Counted from the first letter of the stretch, positions 20,974 through 32,294 are shown. The stretch: 64,000 nucleotides of DNA from Haliclona indistincta (GCA_964017065.1 OZ024791.1:8535322-8599321), one strand, 5' to 3'. Numbers and translations: made by a program. Notes: generated by a model not told the origin, from the letters alone.

Positions 20974-21178
20974 GGCCGCCTCTTGCAGTGTTGCTAGGCG
21001 TTGCTAGTAGTGAGAACTGTAGCTGCTTTCGAGTTGCTTATCCACCAGTGTTACTGTCGGGGTGTGAGTAGCGTGCATGCAAAGGGTCTCAGCATCTACT
21101 CGTAGCGTTCAGCATCTACTCGTAGCGTTCAGAGGAAATGCAAAGTCTGAAGATCGACCTCTTTCCGTTCCTGCCTGA
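20974..21178 (+). pseudogene. NhaC-type gene relic: exons 1-2 only
   Basis: The segment ccgcctcttgcagtgttgct through ccaccagtgttactgtcggg equals exon 1 of copies 1 and 2, but the start codon region is altered (gtttgtggccgcc). After the donor come a duplicated cagcatctactcgtagcgtt motif and part of exon 2 (aagatcgacctctttccgtt). Homology then ends. The block lies directly downstream of the glycosyltransferase at 19518, exactly where the cassette order predicts an NhaC gene. Confidence 0.8.
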
Positions 21179-21492
21179 GTATTCATCGTTAGCTAGTCTA
21201 GGCTTGTGCTAGAACCTGCTACAGTGATCACTTGATACGCCTGGTAAAAACTGTCAAACTCCGTTTCCAACGAATGTCAGCCAGGGGCTATAGCCTATAT
21301 TATAGGAGGCTTGGGCAGGGCCTTGGGCCCGGGCACTTTCTACCAATGCTTTCATAGAGAGACCATTTGCATGATGTGCAGACAAGCAACTTCATCTCAA
21401 CATAGAGGTACAAGGAGAAGATAATTGCATGCCCGCAGCACGTTATTCACAGTCACGTGCACTCTCATTGAACAACAAGCTAGGCCGGCGGT
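21179..21492. other. Spacer before NhaC copy 3
   Basis: No gene is recognised. A fragment gcagacaagcaacttcatct resembles an internal NhaC exon boundary (compare tacaggcgagcaacttcatt at 5888), suggesting scrambled debris. Confidence 0.4.
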
Positions 21493-21961
21493 ATGGGTTA
21501 TCAGTGGATTGTTCTGGCGTTGCTGGCGACAGCAGTGGTGTCTACGTGCTCAGCTAGCGAGGGCAATGTCAGCTGTATATCAGCCACTTTCCCTGTAGTC
21601 CTGCTAGACGGGTTAGCGTTACGATCACTCACGGAATGTCGGGTACTGACATCAATGATCTTTCCCATTTAGTGTGCCGTTTCAAATCACAGTGACTGTT
21701 CCACCATTTCTGAATGAAACAGCTCCCATACCAGAGTCACTGATGGTCACTGTTAGTCTGAAAGACAGTGAGAATGGTTGGTAGCTAGCTTTAAAGTAAT
21801 GGAATTCTAGATTTAGCTTATCTGACACAATGCAGGCACACTGGAGTCAGGCTACTTCACATCACGTGAGAATGGAGCGGTCATACCGTACACTGTGAGT
21901 GGTGCTAACCTATCTGTTGATTCACTGGTGAGGATAGCTGTGGAGAGGCAGTGTACAACTT

Positions 21962-22015
<54 letters not shown>

Positions 22016-22746
22016 GGGTTACCATACTCTAGTGATTGAAGTATTTGATGCCAACAACACAGATGAAGCGATATGCCCACCGCTAGAGAAGGTAAATCAC
22101 AAACTTTGTCGTCACTATCCTGCCATTGGTCACAGACTAACCTGGTCATTCCTGGCTGGTTGACTGTCTTCCCTCCCATCATCACTGCTATTGTAGCCAT
22201 TGTCTTCAGGTACTAACTCACCCACCCACCCACCCACTCACTTTTCCTCCATCAGGCAAGTTCTGGTAGCTCTTCTGATTGGCGTCTGGCTATGCGCTTT
22301 TCTTGGTGAGTTAGCAGATTTTGAAACTATATCTTAATTTTTTATATCTGTCTACAGCTGAGCAGTACAACCCACTAACCGCCATCATGAGAACACTAGG
22401 TTCACTGTCTCCCACATGTTACTTAGCTGACAATCTCTCTTATTCTCACAGACACTCATTTTGTTAACGCAATGGCTGATCACGATCATGCAGCGGTGAG
22501 TATGAGTTGATCACATGATGTCACCTTGTTGTCACTGCTTGCTATAGATTGTGGTAGCTACATTCTTCCTGGGTGGATTAATAGGAATAGTCCAGGTAAA
22601 CATGATAGGTACACTCACACGTACACTGTCTCTATTTCAGCGTTCTGGTGGAGGATTGGGTATGGCTAAACTTGTCAGCCGATTTGCAAACTCTCGTCGC
22701 AAGTGAGTAGAGCTAGGACTAGACTGAGCTAATGTCTCTCTCTCCT

Positions 22747-22825
<79 letters not shown>

Positions 22826-24595
22826 TCTCTCTCTCTCCTCTCCAGAGCATGTATTATGGTAATGTTCATGTCATTTCTAATATTTTTCGATGACTACACC
22901 TCGGTACTGATAGCAGGAAACAGCATGAGAAAGGTACTGTTGACCACACCTACTAGTGTAAGATGTATGTACGTCACCCTGTACACACAGGTCATGCAAA
23001 CTGCCGGCGTTAGCAAGGACAAGTTTGCATTCATAGTTCAGTCAATGGCTCCTTCAATGGCGAGCTTTGTGCCTATATCAAGGTTTGCTAGAACTCCTCA
23101 CAGTGTAGCACCCTATGATGTGTTCCACAGTTGGGTTGGTGCTCAAATCGGTTATGTCTCATCTGGATTGGTCGGTTGTACCGTCAAGGAAGATCCATTC
23201 ATTATAGTCGCCAAGACCATGTGTACGTCATTCACACACACTGCTATTCGTACCTCATCTCTCTCTCACTGCAGTATATCGTTTCTTGCCTCTACTGATG
23301 GTAGCGTGTGTGGTGATAGTGTGTGTCCTCAATCGAGACTTTGGACCAATGCTGACCATAGAGAAGGAGTCATTGAGGAGCACAGCAACGATCACTGGGG
23401 TGTTGGTTGATAGAGAAAAGCGAAGTGATGATGAACAGCTAGGTACTAACGTGTCAGACACATCACATGAAGGCACAGATGATGCCTTGTTTGAAGGTGA
23501 GGTTCATGAGGTACTGTGGGGTCCAGTGAATATTTGAATATCTTCAGGTCCTTTATCGCCTAAGCAAGGAGTTCCTCATCGTTGGTAAGGCTTGTGGGAT
23601 GGTGGTTAATATGTTGTTCACTGTCATGTCCCATTAGGTTCAATGCAGTGATACCATTCCTGATTGTAATAGTAGTTACATTCGTAGGAATGGTGCTCAG
23701 TGGTTATTATACCATACTGTACAAGAACAGCCAACTACCTGATCCAGAAGAGACTAACGCAACGTACAGTGACTCACTGCTTCACTCCATTATGACTTCC
23801 TCTCCATTGCAGGATAGAGATGTCAGTGGTGAACATATTCAGTAATGGTGACGCCATCTCTGCTCTGATCTGGAGTAGCTCTCTGGCTACACTAGTGCTA
23901 CTGGTGATGCTGATGGGCCAGTGCATCATGAACCTCAAGGAGGTCATGGAGGTTAGCCCTGGTCATGTGATGGTCACATGATGTTCTGTGGGTCTCAGGC
24001 ATGGGTAGAGGGTATCAAAGAAGTGATGGAGCCGCTCATCATACTGCTGCTGGCCTGGGCTCTAGGAGCTGTCATTGCTGTGAGCTATACACAATCACAT
24101 ATCCTCTTATCCGCTCTCTCTCTCTCCCTCCCTCCCTCCTTCCCTCTCTCTCCTCAGGACATTCAGACTAGTAACTTCATCTCACTTAGTCTAAGAGGGG
24201 GTCTGCCAGCTGAGTATTTCCCAGCACTAACTACCATCATAGGGTACTTCATGGCGTACGCTACAGGATCAGTAAGTGACTTATAGAGAGGACCAGTGAG
24301 CTCAAGAGTGTTGCTACAGGCATTTGGTACAATGGGCATCCTGTTCCCTCTAGTAGTACCAATCGTGTGTAATCTAGCTACACCTGGAACTGAGGAAAAC
24401 CTTATTGTACAGACATCAGCTGCTATACTCTCATCATGTATATTTGGAAACTGTAAGTATAGCTTACATGATCCGCTCTGCATTAATTTCCCTTTCTCCT
24501 CTCTCTCTCTCTCTCTCTCCCTCCCTCCCTCCCTCCCTCCCTCCCTCCCTCCCTCCCTCCCTCCCTCCCTCCCTCCCTCCCTCCCTCCCTTCCTC

Positions 24596-24640
<45 letters not shown>

Positions 24641-25285
24641 AGTAATGTCACCTCTTGCTGATCTGACTGTGCTAACACGAGTCTCTACTCAGTGCGATAT
24701 TAACTCACATCTCAGAACAGCCTCGGTATGTTTAAGTGTCTCTCTCTTCATACTCCCTTGTCTCTCTCTAGTTGTATGTTCTACTGGTGGGTGGTCTGGC
24801 TGTGTTGCTAGGTGCTCTACCAGTAGGTGCAGGCTGGTACCCATGGTATGCAGGCTGGATCCTGATGCTAGCTGTTCTGATACTGGTCTTTGTGGTCTTC
24901 TCATCTGGGCACTCCACATCATCTCGCTCTCTCTGTAGAATAGGGTAGGTTGCCTAGACCAAGCAATACCATCAATATTGTTACAATGTATAGGTGTCCT
25001 TGTCTGTATACTGCTTGCTCCTGGTTGTGGGAGAGAGTGTGCGAGAAGCTACAACCAGTATTGAGCTGGTTGTCTGTCATGAAGCAACGCCTGACACTGC
25101 AGTCTTGCAAGAAGAGAAGGCACAACCTTCGTCAACCAGCAGTAAGCAACTGCTATTCATTCATCACTTCTCTATCACTGTGTGTTCTCTAGAATATCAG
25201 GACCAGTGCTGACGTGTCTAGTAGCTCAGACGATGACCCGGATGAGACACGCCCACTAATGACCACACCCACTATACATTCATAA
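21493..25285 (+). CDS. NhaC-type Na+/H+ antiporter family protein, copy 3 (multi-exon)
   Basis: The start (MGYQWIVLALLATAVVSTCS) gives a signal peptide and is followed by the same N-terminal ectodomain design as the other copies. Transmembrane family signatures are the clearest of the four: WLTVFPPIITAIVAIV-type entry helix, QRSGGGLGMAKLVSRF, MSFLIFFDDYTSVLIAG, VSKDKFAFIVQSMAPSMAS followed by FVPIS, NRDFGPMLTIEKE, AFGTMGILFPLVVPIVCNL and MSPLADLTVLTRVSTQCDIN. These match the Na_H_antiporter (PF03553) pattern of FFDDY, SREKxAYIVDSxAxPxAS and SPxSDTTI. The last membrane exon (LYVLLVGGLAVLLGALPVGA...) is almost identical in DNA to copies 1, 2 and 4, although the rest is strongly diverged. The tail is unique and acidic (SSSSDDDPDETRPLM). 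An AATAAA follows at 25297. Confidence 0.82.
21965..22013. repeat. (CT)n in a NhaC copy 3 intron
   Basis: A CT run ends just before the acceptor ctgcag|GGTTACCATACTC and so doubles as the polypyrimidine tract. Confidence 0.95.
22738..22841. repeat. (CT)n in a NhaC copy 3 intron
   Basis: A long CT/CTC run before the acceptor ctccag|AGCATG of the exon encoding the FFDDY helix. Confidence 0.95.
24503..24640. repeat. Compound (CT)n-(CCCT)n-(CT)n microsatellite in an intron
   Basis: Two CT runs flank about 20 CCCT units. The tract precedes the acceptor cttcag|TAATGTCACCTC of NhaC copy 3. Open frames of Ser/Leu/Pro repeats across it are artefacts. Confidence 0.95.
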
Positions 25286-25353
25286 TGACACTGTATAATA
25301 AAATTTAATTGTTGTGCAAACATGAAAATATTTTTGATGAAAAATTGACAACT

Positions 25354-25791
25354 TTATTTCTGCTTTTGACCCTGTGACAGCAACAAAAGAATGTCTCCGT
25401 GTCTAGCTCGGACAAGTATGTCTCACCTGTATCTGTAGATTAGATTTATGGCGTCTCTTGAAGCAGCGTTGTGTCAGTGTCTCTCCCACTCCTCTCAATG
25501 AATGGAGTAGCTTATCAACCAGTGAGAACACACAGGGACACCTACACACACATTATTGTTGATAGCAGTTACCCTCCCAACCAACCTACCCTATTCTACA
25601 GAGAGAGCGAGATGATGTGGAGTGCCCAGATGAGAAGACCACAAAGACCAATATCTGAGCAGCTAGCATAAGGATCCAGCCTGCATACCATGGGTACCAG
25701 CCTGCACCTACTGGTAGAGCACCTAGCAACACAGCCAGACCACCCACCAGTAGAACATACAACTAGAAAGAGAGAGAGAGAGACAGGAGAG

Positions 25792-25822
<31 letters not shown>

Positions 25823-27686
25823 TTGAGATGACGAGTGATGGAGAGAAAGTGACTTACTGCTGCAGTTTTAAGATGAGCATTAATATCACATTTTGTTGAT
25901 ATTTTAGAGAGAATGGTCAGATCGGCTAATGGCGATATTACTGGATAAGATGGAGATAGCTAAACATGAATTGCAGTACTGAGAGCAACTCGTACAGTTT
26001 CCAAATATAGCTGATGATAGCACGGCAGCTGCAGTCTGTACTCTCAGTGTGTTGCTGTTATCCTCGCCAGGAGTGAGCTGACATACAGTAGGGATGATGA
26101 GAGGGAACAGGATACCCATTGTACCATACGCCTGTGTGGAGGGAAGAAAAATCACAAATGGTACACTAGGTGTAGTGTCTTACTGATCCAATCGAGAATG
26201 ACATGAAGTAACCTATAGCGGTGGTTATCCCGGGGATGTATTTAGTGGGGATGTTGCCTCGTATTGCCTGGGCAATGAAATTGCTGGTCTGGAGCTCCTG
26301 AAAAAAGAAGCGAAACTTTTCACTAAAGAGGGTCGAGTTGGTCCTCACTTGAATAACTCCCCCAAGTGCCCAGGACAGGTTGAGGACCATCATGGGTTCC
26401 GTAAGATCCTTAATCCCTTCTAACCAAGCCTATATATAACATCATGTATATAGGATCTCTGTGCAAACACTTCAGTACCTCTATGCACTCTCTGAAGGTA
26501 AGGACGCGCTGACCGATGAGTAACACTAAGAGCAGGATGGTAGCTAAGAACGTAGCCCACATCAGAGAAGACATGGCGTCTCCATTGCTCAATACAGACA
26601 GCACTGACATGTTGATCCTGGCGGAGAGTGAGTCGAGAGAACTATATTTATTGCGCAATACCTCTGGTCTTCGTAATGATCCTGGTTCCAGTACTTGATG
26701 TGCAGGTACCCGTCCACTATCATACCGATCAGGGTCACCGCTATCATTATGCTAAGCGGTATCACAGCATAGTACCTGGAGCATTGAGATAGATACACTA
26801 TATCATTATACTACAGATCTACCATCTGTAGGGTATTCCAGGCTTTGGTGACAACGGCCCTGTAACATAATCATAACAAAACTAACTCCACAGACTTCAT
26901 ACAGATTGTGCTCACCAGTCAGTAATTCATCAGCGCCATGCTGTTCCTCCTTGATTCTATTACCCTCTCCAGCAGTAGTACCTTCTTGACTTGCTTCATC
27001 TTTCGCCTCACTCTCCGAGCTAACTACTAATCGTTCAGCTAGCAAGTGCCTTGCCTTTCTCTCTGCTGTCAACATGGGTCCAAAGTCTCGCGAGAGAAGG
27101 CACACGAGCACAACACAACATATCATGGAGTACGGGAGGAACCGATACGCTACAGGTAGAGGAGATCGTAAAAGTGATTAACTTAGACACTATGGGTTCC
27201 AGGCTTTGGTGACACTATAATCATGTATGGGTTCCAGGCTTTGGTGACACTATAATCATGTATGGGTTCCAGGCTTTGGTGAAACTATAATCATGTATGG
27301 GTTCCAGGCTTTGGTGACACTATAATCATGTATGGGTTCCAGGCTTTGGTGACACTATAATCATGTATGGGTTCCAGGCTTTGGTGACACTATAATCATG
27401 TATGGGTTCCAGGCTTTGGTGAAACTATAATCATGTATGGGTTCCAGGCTTTGGTGACACTATAATCATGTATGGGTTCCAGGCTTTGGTGACACTATAA
27501 TCATGTATGGGTTCCAGGCTTTGTATCATGTATGGAATTTTAAAAAGTGATTAACTTACGAATTGTAGATACTATGATCATGTATGGATTGAGAGGTCCA
27601 GTGCAGCTGTCAGCTTCAAAACCTGATAGTAGATAGCCCATCTGAGATGGAACCCACCTGTGAGAAAAAGTAAGATAGAGAGATCA

Positions 27687-27724
<38 letters not shown>

Positions 27725-29467
27725 AGAGAGAGAGAGGGGGGAGAGAGAGGGAGAGAGAGAAAGAGAGAGAGATCGAGAGAGGGGGTGGGGAGCATTTGAA
27801 GAGCATACCCCATCAAGGGAGGGCCACTTGCAAGGCACGGAGCCATCGATTGAACGACAAACGCAAACTTTTCTTTGCTAACACCAGCTTGTTCCATGAT
27901 CTATTAATAAAGCATCAATTCTGCAAATAGAAACAATGCTGATACCTTGCTCATGCTGTATCCAGTTATTAAGACGATAGCATAGTCATCATTGAACAGC
28001 ATTAAACAAATTGATAAAGTGACCAGGCAAGCTCTAGAATAATATTATAACAAAGATGGTAAGTATCTAATATAATCGATATCGATACCAACCTGCGAGG
28101 GCTGGAAGCAATCTTGTGAAACACCTTAACCATTGCAATGGTCCCTCCTGATTTCTACAACATCAATCACACATACATATACAGACTCCTCCTTCTCTCC
28201 CTCCCTCCTCTCTCCTACCTGGATGAGTCCAATTGTTCCTCCCAGCAATATAAGGATGGTCATCACCTACACATCATGAACACTAACATACAGCATCACT
28301 AGTCAGTGTGGTTCACCTGAGCATGCTGCCATGCAGAGTATGCACCAACAAGATGAGTATCTTATGGAAGAAAGTAATATTAATAGTTGAAGAGTACTAG
28401 GATTTACCGAGTGTTCTTGCAAAGGCAGTCACTGGATTGTATCCCTCAACTAAACAATAGCAGTAATTTAGTGAGACGATGATTGAGACTTACGAAAGAA
28501 TGATCCGATCAGTATACCGACAAACATTGCCACTAGCACTTGCCTGCATGTGAGTAAAATAGAGAGTGATGTTATGCAATTGGTCAGTCAACCAGCCGAT
28601 CAGCTAGTCGATCAACCAGCCGATCAGCTAGTCGATCAACCAGCCGATCAGCTAGTCGATCAAGCAGTCGATCAGCTAGTCGATCAGCTAGTCGATCAAC
28701 CAGCCAATCAGCTAGTCGATCAACCAGCCAATCAGCCAGTCAGTCAACCAGCCGATCAGCTAGTCATTAGCTAAATGATGTTTACCTAAAGACTATAGCC
28801 ATAATGGTTGTAATGATGGGAGGGAACAAGGTAAGTACTCCTGGGATCACTAGTATCTCCTGCAAGAGAAGATCATGAGGATAATAATAGCGTGTTTACT
28901 GACTAGTTTAGCTGGTGAGCAGAGCAGCTCATGGCCGGTATCAGTGACCATCACAGAGAGGTTCTGATATCCCTGCAAGGAATGGATGAAGTGATCATAG
29001 ACTGGGTTAAGTATCTATACACTTACATAACTACCCAGAGTGAGATGTGTGAGCGTGTGCATTAGGTAAGCACTACCATTGCTGAACATGGTCGACAGGT
29101 TGAAGAAAGTCTCTGCAAGTTAGTTGCAATAATGATATACCATATCACCACCAACTAGCTCACTCATGTCGTCACTCTCATTGCTGCTGGATACTCCTGA
29201 TACCACAATGTTGACCAGGTCAGGAATTACCTCGTCTCCACTCAGGAACGGCAGCAGTGTCACTTGCACGCTGAATGGTATCCTGCAGGCCGGCGGCGGA
29301 GATTATTTTTTTGAGTTTCTATATTAACTTCCTCCATAATCCACTCACCCACTCAGAGCAACAGAAGGTGCCCTCACGGTCACACAGCTCTTACCGGCAG
29401 AGCAGCTATATGCAGCAAACAGCAACACGAGTAGCAGTACTGCATGGTGCACAAATCTAGGCTTCAT
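25354..29467 (-). CDS. NhaC-type Na+/H+ antiporter family protein, copy 4 (multi-exon, reverse strand)
   Basis: On the minus strand the start at 29467 reads MKPRFVHHAVLLLVLLFAAY, a signal peptide, followed by the ectodomain. Recognisable exons in order include KSGGTIAMVKVFHKIASS, a variant FFDD motif (LFNDDYAIVLITGYSM), MEQAGVSKEKFAFVVQSMAP, YRFLPYSMICCVVLVCLL with NRDF replaced by SRDFGPMLTAERK, PYRW|YYAVIPLSIM, TSNFIAQAIRGNIPTKYIPG, AYGTMGILFPLIIPTVCQLT, ISPLADLTILSKISTKCDIN, and the shared last membrane exon. The end is taken as ...IQGQKQK after splicing gtgaga...cacag|GG; without that splice the frame stops at 25403. Two introns are swollen by minisatellites (27187-27530 and 28570-28770). 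It is tail to tail with copy 3 and head to head with TTD14. Confidence 0.75.
27187..27530. repeat. 35-bp minisatellite in a NhaC copy 4 intron, about 10 units
   Basis: The unit is tatgggttccaggctttggt plus gacactataatcatg. Half of it (ttccaggctttggtgaca) matches the coding exon at about 26830-26855, and the other half (actat-atcatgtatgg) matches the coding exon end at about 27570-27588. The array thus appears built from pieces of the two neighbouring exons. It is flanked by a repeated aaagtgattaactta. Confidence 0.9.
28570..28770. repeat. 24-bp (2 x 12) minisatellite in a NhaC copy 4 intron
   Basis: Alternating 12-mers gatcagctagtc and gatcaaccagcc, with variants (gatcaagcagtc, aatcagccagtc). 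A plus-strand open frame of DQLVDQPA repeats is a by-product of the period being divisible by three. Confidence 0.9.
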
Positions 29468-29655
29468 TGCGGTTCTTGCTTGTATGCTGGTCTACATGTT
29501 AGTGGGTGTAACAAGGGGGCGTGGTATAAGTTAGGGGTCGATGATCGCTATCTCATAGGGGGATAATCTCGATCAGGTCAATAATTAGGTGGGTCTAGAT
29601 CTGGATATCAGGAGGCGTGCTTACCAGCACGTTCGAACGCGCGAACCATTTCAAG
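29468..29655. promoter_or_regulatory. Shared head-to-head promoter region, NhaC copy 4 / TTD14
   Basis: 188 bp separate the two divergent start codons, so the promoters and 5' UTRs of both genes must lie here or overlap. No TATA box is evident. Inference only. Confidence 0.5.
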
Positions 29656-30020
29656 ATGATGGCTAACGGTGAGTCTAGTGGAAGAGAGCACTCTGATGGT
29701 GCTGACAGTCCCAACGGCAAAGAAAAGATGGTCTACAAGGTCGTGCTAACAGGAGGTATGTGACTAGTTCATGCTACAGCAGCACAAGGTGATCACGTGT
29801 CTGTCTGTTTGTGCAGGACCGTGTGCTGGTAAGACCACTGCATTAGTGAGAGTGTCGACCTTCTTTGAACAGATCGGCTGGAAGGTGCTGCTAGTGTGCT
29901 AACAGCACTCAATTTTCACATTTTACTTGTGATCGTGCATGCAGGTGTACATGGTCCCAGAGGCAGCCACCATACTGCTGGGGTCAGTAATAGCATGACA
30001 ATTCATACTTAGTACCTTTT

Positions 30021-30080
<60 letters not shown>

Positions 30081-31068
30081 CTCTCTCTCTCTCTTTCTCT
30101 CTCGATCTCTCAGAGGAGGAGTGCGATATGCTTGTCTGAATCAAGCTCAGCAAAAGTGCCTTAATGAGAGCATTCTAAAGACCATGATGCGCATTGAGGA
30201 GTCATTCACGGAGCTGGCTAGACTAGGAGACCAGAAAAAGTGTCTTGTTGTCTGTGATCGCGGAGCAATGGACCCATCAGCTTGTGAGTATAGGGACAGA
30301 GAGATGGAGGGAGGGAGAGAGTGTGTGAGAAAGAGAGTTATATCTATGCAACTATCTTTTTGATCTGCTGATTTCCTGAGACGTGATGACTTTACAGTTT
30401 TAACTACGATTGTGTTATAGTCTGCTCAGAGAAGGAATGGCAAGATCTGATGGACCAGAATGGCTGGAATCCAATCTCACTCAGGGATGACAGATATGAT
30501 CAGATAGTTCATATGGTATGTTGGAAAAAATATCAGTTTTTAATTTTTTCGATTTCATAGCAATCGGCTGCTAAAGGGGCTGAGGAGTTCTATCAAGTGA
30601 CCAACAATGCTACTAGATCAGAGGGCTTGGAAGAAGCTAGAGAGCTAGACACCAAGGCAGCACAGGTTTGATCATCATTAGCTGCCGTGAGATGATGATC
30701 CTTGTCTAGGCGTGGGTGGGTCACCCATACTGTGATGTGATTGACAATAGCACTGACTTTGAGAACAAGCTGAAGCGAGTCATTGCTGTCATTTGCAAGC
30801 GGCTAGGCAAGCGAGTTGGAGGAGATGTGGATGAGCGATTGAAGGCAGAAAGTAGGAAAAGAAAGTTCCTCATCAAATCTGTCCCCAGCAAAGAGGTGTG
30901 TATGTGCGGGAAATGTGAATAATTATTGTGTTTTTTTAGATGTTCCCAAGACGATTTCAAGACTTTGATGTACAGCACGACTACCTGCAAAGCCAAAATC
31001 CTACTCTGCAGGTTCGTATTCGCAAGAGAGGACAGAATGGTTAGGGTTTCAACTGGAGTATTGGCTAG

Positions 31069-31120
<52 letters not shown>

Positions 31121-31568
31121 AGAGAACTTCACATATACCTACACAGAGAGAAAATTTTTGAGCAGCGAAAAAGTAGAACTGTTTAGGAAAATGACCAAAC
31201 GAGAGTACATGGTTTGTGTGTCCTGTGATTTGCTGTTCAAGTTCCTTTTCTTGCTGTCAGGATATTTTGAAGCAGAAAGACTCCAATCACTGCACCATTA
31301 GCAAACTCCGTCGCTGTTTCCACTGGAAGGGGCATTACTTCCAGCTCGATATTTACAAGGAGCCCGCCCCTGCACGGTAACACGTACTCTATCTGCTCTA
31401 TAGCGATGCTTTCTCCTTGTCTTCAGATGCAAGGGCCTGATTTTCCTCGAGACCTATACACACTTGTTAGACGATTCTCTCCAGCTTCCGTCATTCCTAT
31501 CCATTGAACGAGAGATCACAGGCGATCAAGAGTATTCCATGTACAAGCTTTCTCAGTTGAATGATTGA
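29656..31568 (+). CDS. TTD14: TTD14-like P-loop ATPase/GTPase (TRPL translocation defect 14 family)
   Basis: Spliced protein starting MMANGESSGREHSDGADSPN, with a Walker A motif in VVLTGGPCAGKTTALVRVST split by the first intron. Next come VYMVPEAATILLGGGVRYAC, LVVCDRGAMDPSAFCS (Walker B-like Asp), RDDRYDQIVHMQSAAKGAEE, and a C-terminal domain with MFPRRFQDFDVQHDYLQSQ and MTKREYMDILKQKDSNH, ending at TGA 31566-31568. The N-terminal part fits AAA_28 (PF13521); the C-terminal part resembles a CYTH-like RNA/lipid-phosphate binding fold known in Drosophila TTD14. In flies the protein binds GTP and phosphatidylinositol-3-phosphate and supports TRPL trafficking; in sponges the role is unknown. One intron (30005-30115) is almost all (CT)n. 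Start chosen at the first of two adjacent ATGs. Confidence 0.85.
30026..30112. repeat. (CT)n in a TTD14 intron
   Basis: A CT run with a few TT/GAT interruptions before the acceptor ctctcag|AGGAGGAGTGC. Confidence 0.95.
31071..31118. repeat. (CT)n in a TTD14 intron
   Basis: A CT run directly before the acceptor caacag|AGAACTTCACAT. Confidence 0.95.
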
Positions 31569-31684
31569 ATGAATGCGTTAATTTTATTTCTTCCAGTCTG
31601 ATATTAATGAACATTTTTTTGCTTTTAGCTAAAATGCAATAACTGAAGAACGTAATGGCATAAACTGGAAATAATAAATGTGGG

Positions 31685-32188
31685 TCAATCAATGAGATCT
31701 TTGGAATGAATTTGGTCCTCTCTGTGAAAAAATGAGAAAATAGTTTGTAAGATATTGTAGTGTAGTGTACCTCTCCTCCACCACGTCCTGGTCTGTTGGG
31801 TGACTTGGACTGTGTTCGTCTCAATGATGCCGGCCTAGAGGGTATGTACATGATGAGTTGAAGGGTCGATCATGCACGCGCGGCATACCTTAGGAGAAAC
31901 ATGATGACAGCTATCACCAACCACACACACAGTATCATCAGCATACTCCACTCTGCCGCTTGCTGGGGACCCATATCTGTGTGTGTCCATAGTGTGGTAA
32001 CAGTGGTTACCACATTGCTACAGTGTACTTACAAGCATCAAGGCAGCCTGTATCAGTGCACAGGTTCTGCGACATCCGTATCTGTATAGAACATAGTTAC
32101 AATCATCCAAACCACTACACTCAGTCCTTACCGACTGCAGGAGACGCCTCATGGCGTACACACAAGCACAAATACACTCATCAGCCAT
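31685..32188 (-). CDS. SMIM14: SMIM14-like small integral membrane protein
   Basis: Minus-strand gene of about five short exons. It starts MADECICACVYAMRRLLQS at 32188, continues IRMSQNLCTDTGCLDA, then MGPQQAAEWSMLMILCVWLV with a membrane helix (ILCVWLVIAVIMFLL), and a basic/Gly tail (RPASLRRTQSKSPNRPGRGG) ending ...DQIHSKDLID. Human SMIM14 has the same order: Cys-rich start, MRRL-LLRQSQ..CTDT.C, one helix of MILVAWMVIALILFLLR type, then a Pro/Gly/Ser tail, about 100 residues. It is an ER-resident small membrane protein of poorly known role. A TTTATT (AATAAA on the minus strand) at 31583-31588 implies its 3' UTR runs to the TTD14 stop codon. Confidence 0.78.
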
Positions 32189-32294
32189 TGTTTACATCGG
32201 GCTCGTGGGCACTAAAATATTTTCGCCCCGCCTTTTGACACCAAGCCCATGGTCGCATGCATGCATATGCTTGTCCGCTTCGATTCAAACTAGA
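32189..32294. promoter_or_regulatory. Shared head-to-head promoter region, SMIM14 / CHFR
   Basis: Only 106 bp separate the divergent start codons. An upstream in-frame ATG for CHFR at 32151 lies inside SMIM14 exon 1 and is judged unlikely to be used. Inference from spacing. Confidence 0.5.

Noticed and set aside
24163..24938. Long Ser/Leu/Pro or Arg/Glu/Gly repeat frames over the CT/CCCT tract
   Set aside because: Translation of a microsatellite within introns of the NhaC copy 3 gene.
28550..28774. DQLVDQPA repeat protein on plus
   Set aside because: 12/24-bp minisatellite within a minus-strand intron.
32151..32294. N-terminal extension of CHFR from the ATG at 32151
   Set aside because: It overlaps SMIM14 exon 1 antisense and has no resemblance to CHFR; the ATG at 32295 gives the usual short lead before the FHA domain.
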